A DNA stretch of 64,000 nt from Campylobacter sp. RM16187 (GTDB lineage Bacteria; Campylobacterota; Campylobacteria; Campylobacterales; Campylobacteraceae): NCBI RefSeq assembly GCF_025319965.1, contig NZ_CP012549.1, forward strand, positions 1,736,001 to 1,800,000, given 5' to 3'. Position 1 is the first letter of the stretch. Each line of letters starts with the position of its first letter. The notes beneath the pieces are model-generated. The model made no database searches. It worked only from the letters and a program-made list of their open reading frames with translations, and was not told where the DNA came from. Of this stretch, positions 30,013 to 38,661 are shown piece by piece. The translations under genes and the position numbers were made by a program.

Positions 30013-30874
30013 ATTTAGATGCAAAAAGATCTTAAACGGCTCTGGCGGACAGTTTTGCCTTGACGTTGATCTAGATATCAAAAAAGGCGAATTCGTAGCC
30101 CTTTACGGCAAAAGCGGAAGCGGTAAAACTACTCTTTTACGCTTGCTTGCAGGCTTTGAAACCCCCGATAGCGGAGTGATAAAAGTTAAGGACAAATTCT
30201 TTTTTAATGCGGGAAAATCATTGCCGCCTCAAAAGAGAAATATAGGATTTTTGTTTCAAGATTACGCTCTGTTTGAAAATATGAACGTGCTTAAAAATTT
30301 GCTTTTTGCAAACAATGATTTAAAGCTTGCAAACCACCTGCTTGACCTAGTTGAGCTAACATCACTTAAAAACGCTCAAATTTCAAAGCTCTCGGGCGGT
30401 CAAAAGCAGCGTGTGGCGCTTGCAAGGGCGCTTATGCGAAAGCCTGAAATTATGCTGCTTGACGAGCCGCTTTCCGCGCTTGATATATCTATGCGCGAAA
30501 AGTTGCAAGACTATCTGCTTAAAATTCACCGCGAATTTGATATGACGACCATCTTGGTAAGCCACGATATAGCTGAAATTTATAAACTTACTTCAAAGGT
30601 ATTTGTCCTAAGTGAAGGTGTGATAGAGCGCTGCGGAAGCGCCGGCGAGATATTTTTAAAGCACTCAAATTCCCAAAAGCTTAGCTTTCATGCCAAAATT
30701 TTAGAAATTCAAAAGCGCGACTGTATCTATGTGGCGATCACTCTTGTCGGACAGCAGCTTTGCGAAGTAGTCTTAAGCCATCAGGAAGCGGCGAATCTAA
30801 AAGCGGGCGACGAGGCTACGCTTAGCGCAAAAGCATTTGCGGCAACTCTTAGAAAAAGCAAAAGCGATGTTTGA
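30005..30874 (+). CDS. modC: Molybdate ABC transporter ATP-binding protein
   Basis: This 289-residue ABC ATPase has Walker A LYGKSGSGKTTLL (about 34-46), Q-loop FLFQDYALF, signature KLSGGQKQRVALARAL, Walker B IMLLDEPLSALD and switch His in ILVSHDIAE. The C-terminal tail (about 225-289) is short for a ModC TOBE domain. The start codon is GTG at 30005, overlapping the preceding gene. Order modC then modB, and overlap of 8 bases with modB, are consistent with one polycistronic transporter operon. Confidence 0.93.
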   Translation: MIEFRCKKILNGSGGQFCLDVDLDIKKGEFVALYGKSGSGKTTLLRLLAGFETPDSGVIKVKDKFFFNAGKSLPPQKRNIGFLFQDYALFENMNVLKNLLFANNDLKLANHLLDLVELTSLKNAQISKLSGGQKQRVALARALMRKPEIMLLDEPLSALDISMREKLQDYLLKIHREFDMTTILVSHDIAEIYKLTSKVFVLSEGVIERCGSAGEIFLKHSNSQKLSFHAKILEIQKRDCIYVAITLVGQQLCEVVLSHQEAANLKAGDEATLSAKAFAATLRKSKSDV

Positions 30875-31547
30875 TATATCAAGTATTGATTTTACGCCGT
30901 TTTATCTATCATTAAAACTTGCTTTTATCACGACGATTATATTGTTTTTTGCCACGCTACCGCTTGCCTACTGGCTAAGCAGATCAAATTTCAAAGCCAA
31001 ACCGATAATCGAATCCATAGTGGCCCTTCCGCTTGTTTTACCGCCATCGGTGCTTGGATTTTATATGCTTGTATTTCTTTCGCCATACAATTTCTTTGGC
31101 AAATTTATGGAAGAAAATTTCGATATACGCTTGGTTTTTAACTTCTCGGGACTTGTTATAGCAAGCTGTATCTACTCGCTTCCGTTTATGTTTCAGCCGT
31201 TGCAAGCTGGGTTTTCAAGCCTGCCAAAGAGCCTTTTTGAGGCGAGTTATTCACTGGGTAAAGGCAAATGGACTACGCTTTTTATGGTTGCGTTGCCAAA
31301 TATCAAGCCTTCGCTTTTAACCGCACTTATCGTTAGCTTTGCCCATACTTTGGGTGAATTTGGCGTGGTGCTGATGATAGGAGGAAGTGTCGGTGATAAG
31401 ACAAAGGTCGCAAGCATAGCCATTTACGAAGCGGTCGAGCTGATGGATTATCAAAAAGCGCATATTTACTCCGCACTCATGCTCATAATCAGCTTTGCCG
31501 TGCTGTTTTTGGTCTATTTCTTTAACGCCAAACAGAAAAAAGCCTAA
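30867..31547 (+). CDS. modB: Molybdate ABC transporter permease
   Basis: I place the start at ATG 30867, giving 226 residues (MFDISSIDFTPFYLSLKLAF), because the longer frame from 30837 lies deep inside modC and adds a charged, non-family extension. The protein has about five helices and the permease EAA loop (ASYSLGKGKWTTLFMVALPNIKP), followed by the GEFGVVLMIGG signature of molybdate permeases. It completes the ModABC importer. The ATG overlaps the modC stop region. Confidence 0.93.
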   Translation: MFDISSIDFTPFYLSLKLAFITTIILFFATLPLAYWLSRSNFKAKPIIESIVALPLVLPPSVLGFYMLVFLSPYNFFGKFMEENFDIRLVFNFSGLVIASCIYSLPFMFQPLQAGFSSLPKSLFEASYSLGKGKWTTLFMVALPNIKPSLLTALIVSFAHTLGEFGVVLMIGGSVGDKTKVASIAIYEAVELMDYQKAHIYSALMLIISFAVLFLVYFFNAKQKKA

Positions 31548-31641
31548 ATTTTAAGCTCAAATTTTACCGATTGCAGCTCTACTCGCGCAGCTTTAGCGCA
31601 AATTTATGCTATCATAAAATCAAATTTAACAAGGATAAAGC

Positions 31642-32118
31642 ATGATCGTAAAAGATATAAACGGAAACGAAATTGATTTTTTAGAACTGATTAAAAACAA
31701 AAACTGCGTTGTTATCGCTTACCCAAAAATGGGCGAGAGCGGGAAATTTCTACCTGAAGAGCTAAAACAAACTAAAGGCTTAACGGGTTGCACAAACCAA
31801 TGCAAAGCTTACCAAGCAAATCTTAGCGAAGTAGCTAAATTTGGCTTTGAGGTTATCACGGTTGGGGCTTTAAGTATAGAAAAAACTAAAGAGTTTAAAG
31901 AGGCTTTAGGGGTAAATTTCAGCTTTTTTAGCGATCAGGATTTCGAGCTTGAAAAGGCGCTAAATTTAAAAACCTTTAGCACTGGTGACGGCAAGAAATT
32001 TTATCACCGCCAAACTCTCATCATAAAAGACGGCAAAATCATAAAAAGATTTAATAAAATAAGCGAACCAGAAAACGATGTAAAAAATGTCATAGAAGTA
32101 ATAAAAAGTCAAATATAG
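31642..32118 (+). CDS. Peroxiredoxin (AhpC/TSA-Bcp type)
   Basis: The 158-residue thioredoxin-fold peroxidase resembles the Bcp/PrxQ class. The region aligned with the peroxidatic site reads GLTGCTNQCKAYQANL, with Cys in TGCT and a second Cys four residues on. This gives CxxxC, where classical PrxQ enzymes have CxxxxC. It should reduce hydrogen peroxide or alkyl peroxides using thioredoxin. It is a single gene with a plausible -10 element (TATCAT) and RBS AAGGAT upstream. A Cys rather than a UGA codon occupies the active site, so it is not a selenoprotein. Confidence 0.78.
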   Translation: MIVKDINGNEIDFLELIKNKNCVVIAYPKMGESGKFLPEELKQTKGLTGCTNQCKAYQANLSEVAKFGFEVITVGALSIEKTKEFKEALGVNFSFFSDQDFELEKALNLKTFSTGDGKKFYHRQTLIIKDGKIIKRFNKISEPENDVKNVIEVIKSQI

Positions 32119-32187
32119 ACAAAATCTAAATATTAAAGATTTCAAAACCAAATTTTTTATATAATCCAAATAAAATTTAGGCGAGTT

Positions 32188-33525
32188 ATGAATCTTTTTT
32201 CTATCGAATTTGCGGTATCTTTTTTTATTTTTTGGTTGTTTTATTATTTTTTCAACTCAAATATAAAAGCTCAAAAATGGCTAATCCTTAGCTTTTCATA
32301 TCTATTCTTAGGACTGCTTGGACTTAAATTCCTAATTATAAATATAATTTTTAGCCTGATTGTGTATAAATTTGCGAAAAAAATACACGACACAAATTCA
32401 TCTTTTGATCTATTCTTAGGCATTGCTTTTGTGGTTTTAACTCTTGCATTTTTTAAATATAACGGCTTTTTCGAACTAAAGTTTGGAGTAATAAAATTTG
32501 AAAACATAGCTCTGCCTATTGGAGTGTCGTTTTACTCTTTTATGAGTATAATCTTGCTTGTAGATAGCTATAATCAAGAGATAGATGAGCCGAATTTGCT
32601 CGATACTCTTTTGTTCTTGAGCTTTTTTGCAGTTATTATCTCAGGACCGATTTTAAAACCAAAGCCATTTTTTGAAAAGCTAAACTCTAAAAAAGAATTT
32701 GGTAAAGAGAGTAAGATATTCGCCTTGCTTACACTAGCAATCATTAAAAAACTACTAATCGCAAACCATCTTTTTGATATTATAAATCCGGCCTTCCAAG
32801 CACCACATTCACTCGCAACATCAGAGCTTATAGCCACTCTATTTGGTTATTCAATAATGCTTTATTGCGATTTTAGCGGGTACGTGGATTTTGTTTTGGC
32901 TTTGGGATTGATGTGTGGATTTAATCTACCGCCAAATTTCAATCGCCCTTTTGCAGCCTTAAATTTAAAAGAATTTTGGCAAAACTGGCATATAACTTTG
33001 ATGAATTTTTTCAAAAACTACATTTACATACCTCTTGGAGGTAGTCGAGGCGGAGCTTTATTAACTCAAATAAATGTATTAATAGTATTTTTTATATCAG
33101 GCATCTGGCATGGAGCCGGGATAAATTTCATCATCTGGGGACTAATGCATGGATTCGGAGTTATATTTTTAAACCTCACAAAAGAAATCGATCTATTGAA
33201 ATTTGATTTTTTAAAGAGATTTTTTACTTTTATTTTCGTTAGTTTTATATGGATATTTTTTGTAACAGATTTTACCGGAATGCTAAGATTTTTAAAGGCT
33301 ATGAGAACAAATTTTAATGAAGATTATTTACAAATCTTGGCTGTTTTTGCAGTAGCTTTTCTATTTACTTTTATATACGCAAATATAAATTTTAGATCTT
33401 TAATTTTTAATTTTTTTAATAAAATAAATCTATTTTTTAGTATGATATTTTTAACTGTATTCGGATTAATCGTATATTTTTTAATGCCTAGCGGTATGCC
33501 AAATTTCATCTATCAAGGATTTTAA
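32188..33525 (+). CDS. MBOAT-family membrane O-acyltransferase (PatA/AlgI-like)
   Basis: The 445-residue polytopic protein has about eleven helices. Family landmarks are PIGVSFYSFMSI, the long LYCDFSGYVDFVLALGLMCGF block, FWQNWHITLMNFFKNYIYIPLGGSRGG and the catalytic histidine region FFISGIWHGAGINFIIWGLMHGFG. AlgI-type MBOATs move acetyl groups across the inner membrane. The very next gene encodes a periplasmic SGNH protein, and the pair looks like the PatA-PatB peptidoglycan O-acetylation system of Campylobacter. Stop and start of the pair overlap by one base. Confidence 0.82.
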   Translation: MNLFSIEFAVSFFIFWLFYYFFNSNIKAQKWLILSFSYLFLGLLGLKFLIINIIFSLIVYKFAKKIHDTNSSFDLFLGIAFVVLTLAFFKYNGFFELKFGVIKFENIALPIGVSFYSFMSIILLVDSYNQEIDEPNLLDTLLFLSFFAVIISGPILKPKPFFEKLNSKKEFGKESKIFALLTLAIIKKLLIANHLFDIINPAFQAPHSLATSELIATLFGYSIMLYCDFSGYVDFVLALGLMCGFNLPPNFNRPFAALNLKEFWQNWHITLMNFFKNYIYIPLGGSRGGALLTQINVLIVFFISGIWHGAGINFIIWGLMHGFGVIFLNLTKEIDLLKFDFLKRFFTFIFVSFIWIFFVTDFTGMLRFLKAMRTNFNEDYLQILAVFAVAFLFTFIYANINFRSLIFNFFNKINLFFSMIFLTVFGLIVYFLMPSGMPNFIYQGF

Positions 33526-34511
33526 TGAGAGCTTTTGCGGTAATATTTGGAGCGCTTCTTATAGTATTTTTAATCCTGCTAAACCCTTTCTCTATATATT
33601 TTGAAGCAAAATATCAAAAAGATTTTATTTTGAGTGATACAAAACTTGACGAATTTAGTATCCTTGCTATAAATTTTATAAACAAAGAGCTTGAGCGTCT
33701 AAATTTTTTAAAAGACAAACCATCTTCTTTACCTCAAACAATAGAGCCTAATTTGGATACAAATATAACAGAGCAAAAGCCTATAATAGTGAAAAAAATA
33801 GATCAAAATTTAACCAAAGAACCTAAAGATATAAATAAAACAAAAATAGTAGAGAAAATTGAGGTAGTACCACAAAAAAACATAACTCAGCCTAAAAAGG
33901 TAAGCTTGGAATCAAATTCGACAGTTATTTTGGTCGGTGATTCAATTATGAAGGGTTTTGGATGGGGTTTTGAAAATCTCTTAAAAAACAAACAGGTTAA
34001 AGTAAAAAACTTAGGCAAATCAAGCACAGGACTACTTAACAAGAAATTTTATGATTGGCAAAATGAACTTGATAAAATTTTAGAGGAAAATAGCGATAAA
34101 AACGCCATTTTGATGGCAGCTTTTGGGGCAAATGACACTTATAGCTCTACTTTTGGCAATAAAGTAGCAAAATTTGGCACAGATGATTGGAAAAACGGAT
34201 ATAAAAACAGGGTAGAGGAGATATATCAGGTAGCCAAAAAACACGATATAGATATGGTTTGGATTGGACTACCTTGTATGGAAAATAAAAAATATAGCGA
34301 TAAAATGCGAGATTTAAATAAAATTTTTAAAAGCATGGCAGACGAAAAAGGCGTGCAGTTCATATCTTTAACAGACGCACTATGTAAAAATGGGAAATTT
34401 GTAAAAACTGATGATAATAAAAAATCACTCAGAGAAGATGATGGTGTACACCTAAGCATGCACGGTTCAATCCAAGCGGCAAAATTTGTAATAATTGAGA
34501 TTTTAAAATAA
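33525..34511 (+). CDS. Periplasmic SGNH-hydrolase-like O-acetyltransferase/esterase (PatB-like, DUF459)
   Basis: The 328-residue protein has one N-terminal membrane helix (about 5-22), a low-complexity linker (about 65-125), and a DUF459/SGNH domain. The domain has the block I Ser VILVGDSIMKGFG, block III FGANDTY and the C-terminal Asp-x-x-His DGVHLSMHG, so a complete Ser-His-Asp triad is visible. It should transfer acetyl groups delivered by the adjacent MBOAT protein to peptidoglycan, or remove them. The coupling to the MBOAT gene favours transfer. C. jejuni Cj0610c is a similar protein in a different locus as I recall. Confidence 0.75.
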   Translation: MRAFAVIFGALLIVFLILLNPFSIYFEAKYQKDFILSDTKLDEFSILAINFINKELERLNFLKDKPSSLPQTIEPNLDTNITEQKPIIVKKIDQNLTKEPKDINKTKIVEKIEVVPQKNITQPKKVSLESNSTVILVGDSIMKGFGWGFENLLKNKQVKVKNLGKSSTGLLNKKFYDWQNELDKILEENSDKNAILMAAFGANDTYSSTFGNKVAKFGTDDWKNGYKNRVEEIYQVAKKHDIDMVWIGLPCMENKKYSDKMRDLNKIFKSMADEKGVQFISLTDALCKNGKFVKTDDNKKSLREDDGVHLSMHGSIQAAKFVIIEILK

Positions 34512-34528
34512 ATGCCAAAGAGGATAAT

Positions 34529-35249
34529 ATGACAGAAGAATATTTTAAAAAGTGGGCTTTAGGCTTTAGCGGATGTGATGGCGGAGATATAGGGTCGCCT
34601 GAGAATCCAAGCGCGTGGCTATGCGGCATAGAGTGGGGAGAAGGGCTTTAATGAAGATGAGTTAGAAAATATTTTTAAAAACAATGACGAAAGCATACCT
34701 AAAGGCTATAAAAACAACGAAGAAAATTTAGCCTATCAATTTAATCAAAAAGCTCTCAAACTTTTAGCGTCTTTAAACGGATATGCCGACATTTTAAAGT
34801 TTAACGAGGAAGTAAAACCGTTTGTTATCAATTCAAAAGGTTATTTTAAGCTAAATTTATATCCTTTGGCTTTTAAAAATACCGACTTTGCTCTCTGGAA
34901 TAAGCAACTTAGCATCGCTACAGGCTTTAAAACTAAGAACGAGTATATACAATGGATACAAGAAAACCGCTTTAAAGAGATGAGAAAAAGGGTAAAAATT
35001 TACAAACCAAAATTAATAATATGTGTAGGAATAAGCTATAAAGATGACTTTATAAAAGCGTTTGGCGATGATAATGTAGATATTAAACAAAGCGAAGCCG
35101 GAGGAAAGAAATTTTACTACTTTAAAAACAAAGATGGAACTTTGGTTGTAATAACGTATTTTCTTGGCAACAGATTTGGCCTAAGCAGTGATTTAATGCT
35201 TAAGGAAACAGGCAAAGAGATAGCCAGACTACTAAAGTTTACTTTATAA
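34529..35249 (+). pseudogene. Frameshifted gene of unknown function, possible uracil-DNA-glycosylase-like fold
   Basis: An ATG at 34529 with RBS AGAGGA opens a frame that runs 40 codons to TAA at 34649-34651. The following frame continues from GGCTTTAATGAAGAT without further stops to 35249. The shift maps to GGG at 34643-34645: removing one G rejoins the frames into a protein of about 239 residues, and translation in the joined frame reads smoothly (IEWGEGFNEDELENIF). The C-terminal half contains YKPKLIICVGISYKDDFIKAF, which resembles the last strand and loop of uracil-DNA glycosylase superfamily proteins, and the N-terminal AWLCGIEWGEG might be its motif 1. This could be a real mutation or a sequencing error. 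No phase-variable long tract is present. Confidence 0.7.
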
Positions 35250-35252
35250 TAG

Positions 35253-35276
35253 ATTCAGGGTTAATAGCCCCTGAAT
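35253..35276. terminator. Bidirectional terminator between convergent genes
   Basis: ATTCAGGG (35253-35260) and CCCTGAAT (35269-35276) form a perfect 8-bp stem with an 8-nt loop. It lies immediately between the end of the frameshifted plus-strand gene and the end of the minus-strand nitroreductase gene, where a shared terminator is expected. Confidence 0.65.
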
Positions 35277-35924
35277 TTACTCTATCCACTTTACGACATC
35301 ACTCATATCACGGCGATATTTTGGAGGTTGTTCATTTAGTCTATAGCCAAACGGCACGATGATAGCTACGCGGTGCTTAAGCGGGTCAATGCCTAAAATT
35401 TTACCTACCTCTTCGCGCTCAAAGCCCTCCATAGGGCAACTATCCACCCCAATACTTGCCGCCGCATTCATCATATTTAAAGCCGCAAAAAGACACTGTT
35501 CGTGCGCCCACTGAAAGATAATCTCATCATTATCTTGAAGCTTTTGCGCTAATTTGGTTTTATAAAACTCCTCTTTAGCTGCGCGCTCTTCAGGCGATTT
35601 AAAAGGAAATCTATCTATCATCTTATCTATATACTCGCTACCGCTTTTTAGCTCAGAGATCTTTGCAAGGACAACTACAAGATGAGAACAAGTAGTGATT
35701 TGAGCTTGCCCCCAAGATTTTTCTTTTATCTTCTCGCGCATAACAGGGTTTTGGACAACTATAAAATCCCATTGCTCAAGCCCAAGAGAGCTAGGACTTA
35801 ATCTTCCAGCCTCTAAAATAAACTGGAAATCAGAACTTTTTATCTTCTTTTTTTCGTCAAAAATCTTGCAAGCATGACGAAAATTTATAATTTCCAAATA
35901 GTTTTTAGAATCCAAATGCTCCAT
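35277..35924 (-). CDS. NAD(P)H-dependent nitroreductase (RdxA/NfsB-like)
   Basis: The 215-residue flavin enzyme opens with FRHACKIFDEKKKI, corresponding to the RxSxRxF FMN-phosphate site with Lys, and carries LSPSSLGLEQWDFIVV for FMN binding. NMMNAAASIGVDSCPMEGFE is the isoalloxazine-contacting loop. It reduces nitro compounds and quinones. In Campylobacterota, enzymes of this family activate nitroimidazole drugs, so loss-of-function variants cause resistance; the gene here is intact. It is a single gene preceded by a GGAGA ribosome-binding site. Confidence 0.85.
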   Translation of the reverse strand: MEHLDSKNYLEIINFRHACKIFDEKKKIKSSDFQFILEAGRLSPSSLGLEQWDFIVVQNPVMREKIKEKSWGQAQITTCSHLVVVLAKISELKSGSEYIDKMIDRFPFKSPEERAAKEEFYKTKLAQKLQDNDEIIFQWAHEQCLFAALNMMNAAASIGVDSCPMEGFEREEVGKILGIDPLKHRVAIIVPFGYRLNEQPPKYRRDMSDVVKWIE

Positions 35925-35962
35925 AAAATCTCCTTTATTTTATGGCTCTTATTTTATCAATT

Positions 35963-36205
35963 CTATCCTTTAAAAAGCTTGACTAAAGCAGGCATAATCA
36001 AATTTCTATCTATAAAATTTATCAAAGCATCGGCAATCATGCCTTGATTTATAAATTTAAGCTCATGAGAAATGTCAAAGCCGGGATCGTTTAACAGCAT
36101 CCTAAGCTTTGCTTCTTCGAGTCTTAAGCGCTTTTTGTTTTTATCCCTTCCCTCAAGCATAGCTACGACTACGCCAAGCTTTTCTCTTGTCATCTTGCTT
36201 TCCAT
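35963..36205 (-). CDS. Small hypothetical protein in a YqjD/YqjE-like operon
   Basis: This 80-residue protein is basic in its first half (EGRDKNKKRLRLEEAKLR) and has a hydrophobic C-terminal half. There is no clear full membrane helix and no family I recognise. It is the last gene of a three-gene run whose other members look like YqjE and YqjD; its start overlaps the YqjE-like gene by 16 bases. By analogy with E. coli yqjDEK it may be the third partner, but its sequence is not visibly related to YqjK. Confidence 0.6.
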   Translation of the reverse strand: MESKMTREKLGVVVAMLEGRDKNKKRLRLEEAKLRMLLNDPGFDISHELKFINQGMIADALINFIDRNLIMPALVKLFKG

Positions 36206-36483
36206 GAAGCTACCTTATATATGATAAATGCGGCTATAAAAGCGACAAAAGAGGTCGATAAATACGCTGCAACCTCACCTATCATAGAAACTAAAAGTAT
36301 ATTTAACCCGACAAGGAAAAATATAAATCCTATGATGGCTAATACAGTCGCCGTAACGGTAAGCAAAAAGCCGCTGGCACTCTTAAAAAAAGAGTGCCTG
36401 ATATCATCAGCCTGAGCCTCGACAAGCTCTACAACAGAGACTATAAACTCAGATATATTTGCCATTATTTTTTGAGCAACCAA
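36190..36483 (-). CDS. YqjE/phage-holin-family-like membrane protein
   Basis: The 97-residue protein has two close membrane helices (about 37-62 and 68-91) joined by a short turn: FLLTVTATVLAIIGFIFFLVGLNILL and AAYLSTSFVAFIAAFIIYKVA. An amphipathic start MVAQKIMANISEFIVSVVELVEAQADDIRHSF precedes them. This matches the 'phage holin family/YqjE' group, which despite its name is not usually prophage-borne. The start overlaps the YqjD-like gene by 19 bases. The role is unknown, probably at the inner membrane under stress. Confidence 0.65.
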   Translation of the reverse strand: MVAQKIMANISEFIVSVVELVEAQADDIRHSFFKSASGFLLTVTATVLAIIGFIFFLVGLNILLVSMIGEVAAYLSTSFVAFIAAFIIYKVASWKAR

Positions 36484-36764
36484 GCTAGCACGAAGCCAAC
36501 TCCGGCAGCTATGGCAACGCTTTTTATAGGATCTTCTTTGATAGTGTCATTTACGCTATCGATGCTATCTTTGCCTTTTGCTTTTAGCTCGTCGATGTAT
36601 TTTTTGATCTCTTCAACATCTATTTGGTCTAAAATTTTATCTTTGCCTGCCTCAACTTTGGAAACTCCGATATCTTTAATTGATTTTACAATATCTTTAA
36701 AATCTGATTTCAGCGCATCGATATCGTTTTTTAAATCCTCTAGGTTAATCTCTTTTGTAGCCAT
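36465..36764 (-). CDS. YqjD/DUF883-like tail-anchored protein
   Basis: The 99-residue protein is a long amphipathic helix rich in Lys/Asp (about 5-70), followed by a C-terminal membrane anchor KSVAIAAGVGFVLAWLLKK. This is the hallmark of the ElaB/YqjD/YgaM family. In E. coli those proteins tie ribosomes to the inner membrane in stationary phase. It heads the three-gene run. RBS AAGGAG precedes the ATG. The call is by architecture and terminal motif. Confidence 0.72.
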   Translation of the reverse strand: MATKEINLEDLKNDIDALKSDFKDIVKSIKDIGVSKVEAGKDKILDQIDVEEIKKYIDELKAKGKDSIDSVNDTIKEDPIKSVAIAAGVGFVLAWLLKK

Positions 36765-36979
36765 TTCTGCTCCTTATAAAATAAATTAGGCCCTGTTTTC
36801 ATAAAAAATCCACTTTACTATATATTTTATAACAGGTATTAAATATAGATGAAATTTAAACAAATGGCTAAATAATGACTGTGTCAGATTAGAAAGATTA
36901 ATTTTCTATCCATAAAGCACTATACACTATTATCAAAACCTCATCAATATTTCAATATTTATCAATTTTTAGATTTATC

Positions 36980-38005
36980 CTAAATTAAATTTATCTTATT
37001 TGTGTTATTTTTAGTAACACAACCTACTATAGAACTCATCTCATATCCTGCCTCTTTTAGTCGTTTAAGAGCTAAATTTGCCTGCTTTTCATCAACTGCA
37101 AGCAAAAGTCCGCCGGAAGTTTGAGCATCGTAAAGCAGTATATCAGCCTCTTTGCCGATTACGAATTTACTTGCAAATTCTCGGTTTTTATAACTTCCGG
37201 CAGGCAAAAGTCCTATACTTGCCATCTCTTTTGCACTCTTTAAGATAGGCACTTTGTCGGCAAAAATTTCAAAGCCTATATCATCTCTTAACATCTCGCT
37301 TAAATGCCCCAAAAAGCCAAATCCCGTTATGTCAGTAGCCGCAGAAACGCAGATTTCACTCATGGCACCAACGGCGTAAAAATTTAGCTGAGCCATATAG
37401 CTGGCAGCCTCTTTTATCTGCTTTAACTCCAGCATATCAGCCTTGATCGCAGTGCTTAGTGCACCCATTCCAAGAGGTTTTGTTAAGATTAGCACGTCGC
37501 CCGCGCGGGCTGTATTATTCGCCCAAAATTTGCTTGGATGCACACTTCCTGCTACGCTAAGTCCGTAATACATCTCCTTAGTCGCGATACTGTGTCCGCC
37601 TACAAGCGCACCGCCACACTCGCGTACTTTGCTTAGTCCGCCTTGCAAGATTTCTCTTAAAACCTCTGGTTCAAAGTGACAGCTGTCAAAGCCAACTATA
37701 TTTAATGCATTTATAACTTTTGCACCCATCGCAAAGACATCGCTAAGAGAGTTTGCCGCGGCTATTTGACCGTAAAGATATGGATCATCGACAACCGGCG
37801 TGATGAAGTCAAGCGTCTGCACGAGCGCAATCTCATCGCTTAGCTTAAATACGCTCGCGTCTTCATTTGTATCCACGCGCGTAAGCAAATTCGGGTGCGC
37901 CAGATCAAGTCCGCCAATGCTTTTGTGTAGACCCGACGGGTCAAGTTTGGCAGCTCAACCCGCAGCGGCTACAAATTTAGTAAGTCTTTTATCGTTATAC
38001 ATCAT
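36980..38005 (-). CDS. selD: Selenophosphate synthetase, itself a selenoprotein (UGA codon 17)
   Basis: SelD makes selenophosphate from selenide and ATP, the selenium donor for Sec-tRNA. I extend the gene to ATG 38005, giving 341 residues. The N-terminal part reads FVAAAG-U-AAKLDP with an in-frame TGA at 37955-37957 exactly where the catalytic Cys/Sec of SelD sits, before the conserved Lys (AAKL). Reading through is needed to include the glycine-rich, Lys-containing catalytic loop. Later motifs are TLDFITPVVDDPY, GAKVINALNIVGF, GGHSIATKEMYYGLSV, ATDITGFGFLGHL and AQTSGGLLLAV. A SECIS-like hairpin follows the UGA. The ATG overlaps the yedF stop (ATGA). Confidence 0.93.
37930..37957 (-). promoter_or_regulatory. 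Bacterial SECIS element of selD (UGA plus hairpin)
   Basis: On the minus strand the UGA (37957-37955) is followed after 12 nt by GACCC-GUC-GGGUC (37942-37930), a 5-bp GC-rich stem with a loop containing GU. Bacterial SECIS hairpins lie within about 40 nt downstream of the UGA and show an apical G-U for SelB contact, which this satisfies. Confidence 0.75.
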
Positions 38006-38598
38006 AGTTTTATCACATCGTATTTGGCAAGCAGACTCACGACCTCATAGGCGTTTGTCATCTCACCGATACTTAATTTATCAACCAGTTTATAAGCCTC
38101 CAAGCAGCTTCCGCAACTTAGAATTTTCACACCTGCTTTTTCAAGCTCTTTTAATGGCGCAAAACTCACATGTCCGCGATCGGTAGTCATCTTTACGGCA
38201 TTATTTACGCAAATAACCGCATAAGGCTTGGTCTCAAGCTGAAGAAGCGCGCCTATAAATTTTGACATGAGTCCAACGCCTACAGGCCCGCTACCTGCGT
38301 GCTCTTCGCTGATATAAATAACTTTGCCCGCCTTACTAGGCACATCGCAAACAAACTCATCAAATTTTTCGCTTTTTATCTCAGCTCCGCTCTTAACCGC
38401 TTTTATCGTGGTTTCACTGCCGTTTTCAAAGACGCTAAATTTGATATTTTGGCTGGTTAAAAAGCGGCTGATGTTCTCTTTTGGAGCTACGGCATTTACT
38501 AAAATTTCTAAAATTTCGCCCTCTTTTAGCTCATTTAACGCGTTTTTAGTATTTATAACGGGCTGTGGGCACTCTAAATTTCTGCAATCTATTCTCAT
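38002..38598 (-). CDS. yedF: YedF-type selenium-associated sulfurtransferase-like protein
   Basis: The 198-residue protein has an N-terminal TusA/SirA domain with the CPQP motif in DCRNLECPQPVINTKNAL (Cys10 being the persulfide-type Cys). A C-terminal DsrE-like domain (about 88-198) contains YISEEHAGSGPVGVGLMSKFI and VKILSCGSCLEAYKL, with two more Cys. YedF is a marker of selenium-using bacteria and probably delivers reduced selenium. Overlap with selD by 4 bases and presence of yedE in the same window support this. It corresponds to Cj1505c by position. Confidence 0.9.
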   Translation of the reverse strand: MRIDCRNLECPQPVINTKNALNELKEGEILEILVNAVAPKENISRFLTSQNIKFSVFENGSETTIKAVKSGAEIKSEKFDEFVCDVPSKAGKVIYISEEHAGSGPVGVGLMSKFIGALLQLETKPYAVICVNNAVKMTTDRGHVSFAPLKELEKAGVKILSCGSCLEAYKLVDKLSIGEMTNAYEVVSLLAKYDVIKL

Positions 38599-38661
38599 AT
38601 TTTTCCTTTTTATTGTCTCTTCAAACCAGCTCTAGCCGATAAACCTTGAAGCTTAGAAGAG

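Noticed and set aside
31642-32118. Selenoprotein form of peroxiredoxin
   Set aside because: The active-site codons are cysteine codons with no in-frame UGA.
36190-36483. Prophage remnant suggested by the holin-like protein
   Set aside because: No other phage gene, integrase or attachment site is near; the gene belongs to a YqjD/YqjE-like operon.
36980-37888. selD starting at the internal ATG 37888
   Set aside because: That start removes the catalytic Sec/Lys loop; the upstream frame through UGA restores it and overlaps yedF by ATGA.
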